Part shown: piece by piece, positions 21,101-25,375 of the stretch | Layout of the letters: every line of letters starts with the position of its first letter | Numbering within the stretch: the stretch's first letter is position 1 | NCBI GenBank assembly: GCA_030263615.1 | Contig: SZPH01000044.1 | Location: 1-25,375 of the forward strand | From: Villigracilis sp900696595 | Lineage (GTDB): Bacteria > Chloroflexota > Anaerolineae > Anaerolineales > Villigracilaceae | Reading direction: 5' to 3' | Length of the DNA: 25,375 nt | Translations under genes and position numbers: made by a program | Notes under the pieces: generated by a model | The model's input: only the letters and a program-made list of their open reading frames with translations | What the model was told of the DNA's origin: nothing | Database searches by the model: none

Positions 21101-23099
21101 CGAATACCGCATCTTTACCAAAGACGGCTCCACCATCTGGATTCGCGATACTGCCCTCATCATTCCCCCGCAAAACGACGGGGCGCCCATTGTGCAGGGG
21201 ACATTGATTGACGTCACCGAACGCAAACGGACAGAGGAGGCGCTGAGGCAGAGCGAGGCGTTCACAAAATCCATCGTCGAGAACGAACCGGAATGTGTCA
21301 AGATCGTGGGTCCGGGCGGGATATTACAATACATGAATCCCGCCGGGCTCGCCATGATCGAAGCGGACGACCTTGATTCAGTTATTGGTAAATCAATCTA
21401 TCCCATCGTCGCCGCTGAGGACAGGCAGGCGTTCATCGAATTGACCGAGAGGGTTTTGCGCGGCGAACAGGGCAACCTGCAATTCCAGATCACGGGTTTG
21501 AAGGGCGCGCGGCGCTGGATGGATACGCGCGCGGTTCCCTTGTACGACGACCTGGGGAACGTATCCGCCCTGCTGAGTTTGACCCGCGACGTGACCGAAC
21601 GTAAACAAGCCGAAGACGCCGCGCGCGCCAGCGAGGAAAAATACCGGAGCATATTCGAGAACGCTATCGAAGGCATCTACCAAAGCGCTCCCGGCGGGCG
21701 CTTCCAGACCGTCAACCCGGCATTCGCCCACATGCTCGGTTATGACTCGCCGCAGGATATGATCGCCTCCATAACAGATATTGCCTCCCAGGTCTATCGC
21801 GATCCCTCCCAGCGGGCCGACTTTATACGCCAATTGGAGGAACAGGGAAGCCTGTCGGGATTCGAATATCAAATGCGGCGCAGGGACGGCGCGTTCATCT
21901 GGGTTTCGGAAAACACGCGATTGGCGCGGGACGCCGATGGGAACGTCCTTTACTATGAAGGCATTGTCGAAGATATTACATCGCGCAAGCGGAGCGAAGA
22001 GCGCATCCAGACCCAGTTGAATCAATTGAACGCCCTGCACATCGTCGAGAGCGCCGTCACTTCCAACGCCGACCTGCGCGCAACCCTCGACGTGATCCTG
22101 CGCGAGGTCTCCGCCCAGCTCCAAGCCGACGCCGCCTGCGTCCTACTCTTCAACAAGATCAGCCATACCCTCGATTTCACCGCCGGGCGCGGATTCAATT
22201 CCAAAGCCGTCCAGCACACCAAACTGGGCGCGGGTCAGGGCTACGCCGGGCGCGCCATCCTCGAGCGCAGGACGGTTCACATCCCGGACCTTTCCAAAAC
22301 GGACAACACTCAGTTGTTGGATAGCTTGATTCGCATCGGGGAAAACTTCGCCGCTTATGTCGGTTCGCCGTTGATCGCAAAGGGACAGGTGGTGGGCATC
22401 CTCGAGATTTTCCAGCGCTCGCCTCTCACCCCCGACCCGGAGTGGTTCGACTTCCTGGCTTTGATCGCCGACCAGGCTGCGCTCGCCATCGAAAACGCGC
22501 AGCTCTTCGAGAATTTGCAACGCTCCAATTTCGAACTGACCCTCGCCTACGACGCCACCATCGAAGGCTGGTCGCGCGCGTTGGATTTGCGCGACCGCGA
22601 AACGGAAGGGCATACCCGGCGCGTCACCGACCTGACCGTGAGACTGGCGCGCCAAATGGGCGTTCCCGACGCGGACATTCTGCACATTCGCCGCGGCGCG
22701 CTCCTGCACGACATCGGCAAGATGGGCATCCCCGACAGCATCCTTCACAAACCCGACGCGCTCACGCCGGCTGAATGGGACGTCATGCGCCAGCACACAA
22801 ACCATGCCCGCCAGATGCTGACCCCCATCGCCTATCTGAGGCAGGCTTTGGATATCCCGCTCCATCATCACGAGAAGTGGGACGGCTCCGGCTACCCCGA
22901 AGGATTGAAAGGGGAGCAGATTCCGCTTGCGGCGCGCATCTTCGCCGTGGTGGATGTGTGGGACGCCCTGACCAGCGACCGTTCCTATCGCGCCGCCTGG
23001 TCGAAAGAGGACGCTCTCGCATACATCCGCGCCGAGTCGGGCAGGCACTTCGACCCGGGTGTGGTCGAAAACTTCCTTCCGCTCATATCAGACAACTAA
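18168..23099 (+). CDS. Multi-PAS/GAF sensor with HD-GYP cyclic-di-GMP phosphodiesterase domain
   Basis: This 1643-residue soluble protein starts with a lysine-rich, coiled-coil segment (1-90), then PAS1 (about 93-205), PAS2 (220-335), GAF1 (350-517), PAS3 (521-630), PAS4 (642-756), PAS5 (769-886), PAS6 (898-1016), PAS7 (1029-1142), PAS8 (1155-1271), GAF2 (1290-1447) and HD-GYP (1455-1643). Most PAS units end in (D/V)ITERKQAEE-type linkers. The HD-GYP domain has its metal residues: H1482 in EGHTRRV, H1514-D1515 in HDIGK, H1566-1568 in HHHEKWDGSGYP, and DVWDALTSDR near the end; such domains hydrolyse cyclic di-GMP. No membrane helix, kinase or receiver domain is seen, so signals would act directly on the phosphodiesterase through the PAS/GAF stack. 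AGGAG precedes the ATG with 8-nt spacing. Confidence 0.93.
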   Translation: MKTKSQAEVVENKRRKKKKRADESGKSAKPKAGRRAEEQSAHELLEAENVRLREALKLKERELRLMQASARASGQTPPGSEGNVARQAEEALRESEALYRILTEVSRDMISLVSAEGKILYVNIFAARQFGLTPPDLIGKTISEYFPPQIAARELENIRKALNAAEPLYVEAPVRFGENSVWLGAWISPIMGEGGAADRALIVSRDITERKQAEEEARLSRRRLIDLINSVMDAVISINSGQTITLFNPAAEKMFGYKAEEMLGQPHAILLPERYRSAHALHVDRFARTGITSRAMTGSAEITGLRKNGEEFPLDASISQVEVEGQKYLTVILRDITGRKQAEENLRRQNLRLKTLREIDSAILAADSVESIVGAALGHIRELIECQRASLALIDWETKEGLIFDVRQTGKIALPKGSRVPMALFQDINETLSREQPVLIDDLTALPNPQPLFQAAVKEGARSVCVLPLISQGGLIGTFNMSSEIPGFFDEEKVNLGREVANQVAIAITQNHLIQGIRASEERYRTLFTGMLDGVYRSTHDGKFVDVNPAMVRMFGYDSPEEMLALDIKKDMYFAPEERVSLFLDTGQEKVDEFRMKRRDGSEIWVEDHGRYIHDGQGNVLYHEGILRDITERKQAEKALRDSESRYRLLFDNAPLGILLVESDGTILEVNPTALSILGSSSAEATRAINMLSFPPLIEAGIAADFEKCARQGALVDGEYQYTTKWGKSIHALARFMPIMGEDDSTSLVQVVLDDATERKQAEENLRVAEARYRTLVEQLPLVVYINPANDATYTVYVSPQIESFLGYTREEWLADPQFWSKALHPDDRSRVMAKVRRMTRNGEDYSADYRMIARDGSVIWVRDQAVLLRDSKNEPQLWQGFMLDITERKQAEEALREAEAKYRNLVERLPVTVYTSELGANGRWFYVSPQIESLLGFTPEEWLADPGLWFRQIHPEDRDRQQALEEQAWARGEPFDAEYRIFTKDGSTIWIRDTALIIPPQNDGAPIVQGTLIDVTERKRTEEALRQSEAFTKSIVENEPECVKIVGPGGILQYMNPAGLAMIEADDLDSVIGKSIYPIVAAEDRQAFIELTERVLRGEQGNLQFQITGLKGARRWMDTRAVPLYDDLGNVSALLSLTRDVTERKQAEDAARASEEKYRSIFENAIEGIYQSAPGGRFQTVNPAFAHMLGYDSPQDMIASITDIASQVYRDPSQRADFIRQLEEQGSLSGFEYQMRRRDGAFIWVSENTRLARDADGNVLYYEGIVEDITSRKRSEERIQTQLNQLNALHIVESAVTSNADLRATLDVILREVSAQLQADAACVLLFNKISHTLDFTAGRGFNSKAVQHTKLGAGQGYAGRAILERRTVHIPDLSKTDNTQLLDSLIRIGENFAAYVGSPLIAKGQVVGILEIFQRSPLTPDPEWFDFLALIADQAALAIENAQLFENLQRSNFELTLAYDATIEGWSRALDLRDRETEGHTRRVTDLTVRLARQMGVPDADILHIRRGALLHDIGKMGIPDSILHKPDALTPAEWDVMRQHTNHARQMLTPIAYLRQALDIPLHHHEKWDGSGYPEGLKGEQIPLAARIFAVVDVWDALTSDRSYRAAWSKEDALAYIRAESGRHFDPGVVENFLPLISDN

Positions 23100-23115
23100 C
23101 CGCCCCACAAAACAT

Positions 23116-23149
23116 AAACGGCGGATGATAATTTCATCATCCGCCGTTT
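23116..23149. terminator. Bidirectional hairpin between the sensor and phosphofructokinase genes
   Basis: AAACGGCGGATGAT (23116-23129) pairs perfectly over 14 bp with ATCATCCGCCGTTT (23136-23149). It lies between two convergent genes; U-rich sequence follows on the minus-strand transcript (TTTATGTTTTG), less on the plus. Confidence 0.7.
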
Positions 23150-23150
23150 C

Positions 23151-23192
23151 AATCTCCAATTACTAATCTCCAATTACCACCCACCACCCACC
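23151..23192. repeat. Second heptamer array, six units
   Basis: The 42 bp directly after the hairpin read as six 7-mers: AATCTCC, AATTACT, AATCTCC, AATTACC, ACCCACC, ACCCACC. The first four form two 14-bp repeats differing at one base. The period is the same as in the unrelated array at 15019-15130. Confidence 0.7.
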
Positions 23193-23241
23193 GCCCTTCG
23201 CTTCGATAAACCCGGCGCATCGGCTCAGGGCAAGTCTCACC

Positions 23242-24216
23242 CTATCTCGCCAGCGTTTTCACCATGTGATAGTACTCCATGCTCACCTGGCGTTTGTTGC
23301 CGACCACTTCCTCCAAGGACACAAAATCCACGCCCTTGCCTTTGAGTCCGGTCATCACGCTGTGGGTTCCCTCCGCCAACGCCTCCACCGCCCTGACTCC
23401 CATGCGCGAGGCGAGCAGGCGGTCATACGCCGTCGGCGAACCGCCGCGCTGAATGTGACCGAGGATGGTCATGCGCGTTTTGAATCCCAGATCCATCTCG
23501 TCAATCATCTGCGCCAGGTCCGGCGTGCTGATGTCCGACCCTTCGGCGTTGATGATGATGGCGTGCGTCTTGCCGCGTTTGTAGGCGTCTTCCACGGTGG
23601 CGGCGACCTCTTCGCGGACGACCGGCGTTTCGGGGATCAGGACGATCTCCGCGCCGCAGATGACGCCCGCCATGACGGCCAGATAGCCGCTGTTGCGCCC
23701 CATCGTTTCGATCAGAAAGGCGCGTTGATGCGACGAGGCCGTGTCGCGCAGTTTGTCCACCGCGTCCATGATGGTGTTCATGGCGGTGTCCGTGCCGATG
23801 GCGATGTTCGTGCCGTAGATGTCGTTGTCTATGCTGGCGGGGATGCCGATCGTCTTTATGCCTTGTTTCGAGAGCGCGAGCGCCCCGTTCATCGAGCCTT
23901 CGCCGCCGATGACGATCAAAGCGTCCATGCCGGCTTCGTTCATTTTGCGGATCGCCTCGCGCTGTCCGCCCGGTTCCTGAAAGCGTTTGCTGCGGCTGGT
24001 CCACAGCACGGTTCCGCCGCGTTGTAAAATGCCGCCCACGTCGCGCGCGCCCATTTGTTTGAACTCGCCGTTGATCAACCCCTCGAACCCGTGCGCGACG
24101 CCCAGCACGTTCATATTGTTCGCCTGCGCCGCGCGCGCCACCGCGCGGATGGCCGCGTTCATGCCCGGCGCGTCGCCGCCCGAGGTTAATACTCCAACAG
24201 TAAATTTATCCGTCAT
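23242..24216 (-). CDS. pfkA: 6-phosphofructokinase
   Basis: The 324-residue enzyme phosphorylates fructose 6-phosphate in glycolysis. Recognisable elements are VGVLTSGGDAPGMNAAIRAV with the glycine-rich nucleotide loop (residues 7-26), GGEGSMNGA (103-111), PASIDNDIYGTN with the catalytic Asp pair, IGTDTAM, METMGR-like ETMGRNSGYLA, and ILGHIQRGGSP for the sugar phosphate. Length is standard for bacterial PfkA. The usual GGDGS is GGEGS here, replacing the Mg-associated Asp (D103 of the E. coli enzyme) with Glu; the Gly after it fits an ATP rather than pyrophosphate donor, though this is inference. It follows ribonuclease Z by 30 nt on the same strand, with only a weak AAGG before the ATG and a palindrome in the gap. 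Confidence 0.93.
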   Translation of the reverse strand: MTDKFTVGVLTSGGDAPGMNAAIRAVARAAQANNMNVLGVAHGFEGLINGEFKQMGARDVGGILQRGGTVLWTSRSKRFQEPGGQREAIRKMNEAGMDALIVIGGEGSMNGALALSKQGIKTIGIPASIDNDIYGTNIAIGTDTAMNTIMDAVDKLRDTASSHQRAFLIETMGRNSGYLAVMAGVICGAEIVLIPETPVVREEVAATVEDAYKRGKTHAIIINAEGSDISTPDLAQMIDEMDLGFKTRMTILGHIQRGGSPTAYDRLLASRMGVRAVEALAEGTHSVMTGLKGKGVDFVSLEEVVGNKRQVSMEYYHMVKTLAR

Positions 24217-24228
24217 GCCTTATCGCAT

Positions 24229-24246
24229 CGCAAATTAAAATTTGCG
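24229..24246. repeat. Small palindrome CGCAAATT-AA-AATTTGCG in the rnz-pfkA gap
   Basis: An 8-bp perfect stem with a 2-nt loop, followed by TTAC, fills most of the 30-nt gap; it ends next to the ribonuclease Z stop and 12 nt from the phosphofructokinase ATG. Arms and loop match 12752-12767 with compensating C-to-T and G-to-A changes. Confidence 0.6.
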
Positions 24247-25164
24247 TTACTCCTTCTTTATCGTAAAAGTATCGAAATCGCGCGCCACGACCGTGTTCTG
24301 AAAAACCGTTTGCGCCTCGGCGAGGACGTCCTTCCCGCGATAGCGGCGCGAGAGATGGGTCAAAACCAGTTTCTTAACCCCGGCTTTTTGGGCGAGTTCC
24401 GCGCCCATCTTCGCGGTCAGATGCGAGAACTGCCCCGCCATCTCCGCCTCTTCATCCAAATATGTGGATTCGATCACGAGCAGGTCCGCATCCTTGCAGA
24501 CTTCGACCAGGTTATCAATCCGCCCTGTATCGCCCACCACGACGAGCTTGCTCCCCTTTTCCCAATCGCCCAGCACATCCTCCGGCGCGATCCGTTTTCC
24601 GTCCGACAGGGTAATGGATTCACCGTTGACCAAAGCCTTGCGCTCGGGACCGAACGGCACGCCCAGCGCGTCCGCTTTTTTGGCAAGGAAGGGGCGCCGC
24701 GACTTCTCCTCGAAGACGAACCCCAGACTATCCGCGCCGCGATGCGCGACCGGAAAAGCCGTCACCGTGAAATCCTGCGCCTCGAAGACGACGCCGGGTT
24801 TTATCTCCACCAGACGAAGCGGCATAGGCGTTTTCTTTCCGCGCAAAACGACATCGAACAGAAGCGCGCGAATCCGTTCGAGCGTGCCGCGGCTGGCGTA
24901 GATCTCGAATTCTTCAATTGCCTCCCAGCGCATGAACGTGGACAATAATCCGCCCAAACCGAGGATGTGATCGAGATGTCCGTGCGTAATGAGCGCGCGC
25001 GTCAGGCGTTTGAAGCCCTTGCCCGATTGCAGGATCTGTCTCTGCGTGCCTTCGCCGCAGTCCACCAAAAAGCGGTATTCGTTATGAGAGACGATCTGGG
25101 AGGAAAGCCCGCGATGCGCCGACGGCGCCGATGCCGATGTGCCGAGAAATAGAATTTCGAACAA
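24247..25164 (-). CDS. rnz: Ribonuclease Z
   Basis: This 305-residue metallo-beta-lactamase-fold nuclease trims the 3' end of tRNA precursors. The start LFEILFLGTSASAPS (initiated as Met) is characteristic of RNase Z, as is the zinc motif HGHLDH with H61, H63, D65 and H66. Other conserved parts are the VDCGEGTQRQ loop (residues 34-43), the FPVAHR region, GDTGR with a metal Asp, FSHLTA and THLSRRY. Length matches the short bacterial type. The initiation codon appears to be TTG at 25164, with AGGA 7 nt upstream; the only nearby ATG (25182) is in another frame. It is the first gene of a two-gene unit with pfkA. Confidence 0.92.
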   Translation of the reverse strand: MFEILFLGTSASAPSAHRGLSSQIVSHNEYRFLVDCGEGTQRQILQSGKGFKRLTRALITHGHLDHILGLGGLLSTFMRWEAIEEFEIYASRGTLERIRALLFDVVLRGKKTPMPLRLVEIKPGVVFEAQDFTVTAFPVAHRGADSLGFVFEEKSRRPFLAKKADALGVPFGPERKALVNGESITLSDGKRIAPEDVLGDWEKGSKLVVVGDTGRIDNLVEVCKDADLLVIESTYLDEEAEMAGQFSHLTAKMGAELAQKAGVKKLVLTHLSRRYRGKDVLAEAQTVFQNTVVARDFDTFTIKKE

Positions 25165-25375
25165 AATGGAATCCTGTCGTCATGCGGAGATTGCAAACCC
25201 CGCGAACCGTTCGTTTGAAGTCAAGCCGTGCAATTTTACCTTATCTTTCCGGCTCTCTGATATTTGGCGGGGTTGCCGTGTGCAAGCAAAGGTTGTCAGC
25301 GCCTCCGCTCAAGCCGCCGTCCTGTGCGAAGCCCCCTGTGGGCGGCGGCGGTTTACGAGGGAAATCCCGCGCCGA
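25165..25375. other. Right-edge intergenic stretch, no supported gene
   Basis: The last 211 bases contain no coding frame I can support. A TTGACT-like motif (minus strand, near 25225) could be a -35 for ribonuclease Z but has no convincing -10 at the right distance. G/C-rich inverted segments (CCGCCGTC and GGCGGCGG, about 25314-25351) could form a hairpin. Confidence 0.5.

Noticed and set aside
19578..21173. 531-codon open frame antisense to the PAS region
   Set aside because: Its internal repetition mirrors the PAS repeats on the sense strand, as expected for a shadow frame.
23193..23231. CCCTTCG...CTCAGGGCA imperfect inverted repeat before the pfkA 3' end
   Set aside because: It resembles common intergenic repeats with these ends, but the arms pair poorly here and no second copy was seen in the window.

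Overview
The window looks like a chromosomal segment of a Chloroflexota bacterium, most likely class Anaerolineae. This is inferred from gene content and style: lipoproteins with Thr/Glu/Ala-rich linkers after the lipobox, a zinc-ribbon membrane protein, NrfD/multihaem cytochrome modules, moderately high GC, and intergenic DNA full of short palindromes and heptamer repeats. No rRNA, tRNA, CRISPR array, insertion sequence or phage gene was seen. The genes look vertically maintained and mostly housekeeping or respiratory.

Layout. 1-99 (-) is the N-terminal end of an unrecognised protein. 252-4100 (+) is a peptide/nickel-type ABC importer operon: a substrate-binding lipoprotein and two permeases, with no ATPase gene in view, closed by a strong terminator. 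4384-4674 (+) is a small membrane protein. 4681-8604 (-) is a respiratory unit read heptahaem cytochrome, Tat-exported four-cluster ferredoxin, NrfD/HybB-type quinone-interacting membrane subunit, LysR regulator. Upstream of it, 8789-10957 (-) is a decahaem lipoprotein built from two tandem pentahaem halves, with its own terminator. 11216-11770 (-) holds an FmdB-type zinc ribbon and a tiny 18-codon ORF with a very strong ribosome binding site. 11960-16382 (+) carries a YacP-like NYN nuclease, a histone-deacetylase-family amidohydrolase, a triple zinc-ribbon membrane protein and a flavoprotein. 16530-18053 (-) is an MIO-type aromatic amino acid/histidine ammonia-lyase, divergent from a 1643-residue sensor at 18168-23099 (+) with eight PAS, two GAF and one HD-GYP domain. 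23242-25164 (-) carries ribonuclease Z followed by 6-phosphofructokinase.

How the genes work together. The clearest functional unit is the electron-transfer set at 5641-10957: NrfD exchanges electrons with the quinone pool, the iron-sulfur protein forms the wire, and the hepta- and decahaem cytochromes carry electrons outside the membrane. No molybdopterin catalytic subunit is present, so direction and terminal acceptor are unknown.

Most notable observations. (1) The ABC substrate-binding protein appears circularly permuted: the motif block that normally starts the mature protein is at its C-terminus. (2) Five genes without a Shine-Dalgarno have a -10-like hexamer exactly 6-7 nt before the start codon, suggesting leaderless mRNAs. 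(3) A complete miniature transcription unit encodes an 18-residue peptide. (4) Two intergenic heptamer tandem arrays and a family of small palindromes with compensatory arm changes are present, including a 95-bp compound repeat found twice. (5) The decahaem cytochrome arose by internal duplication.
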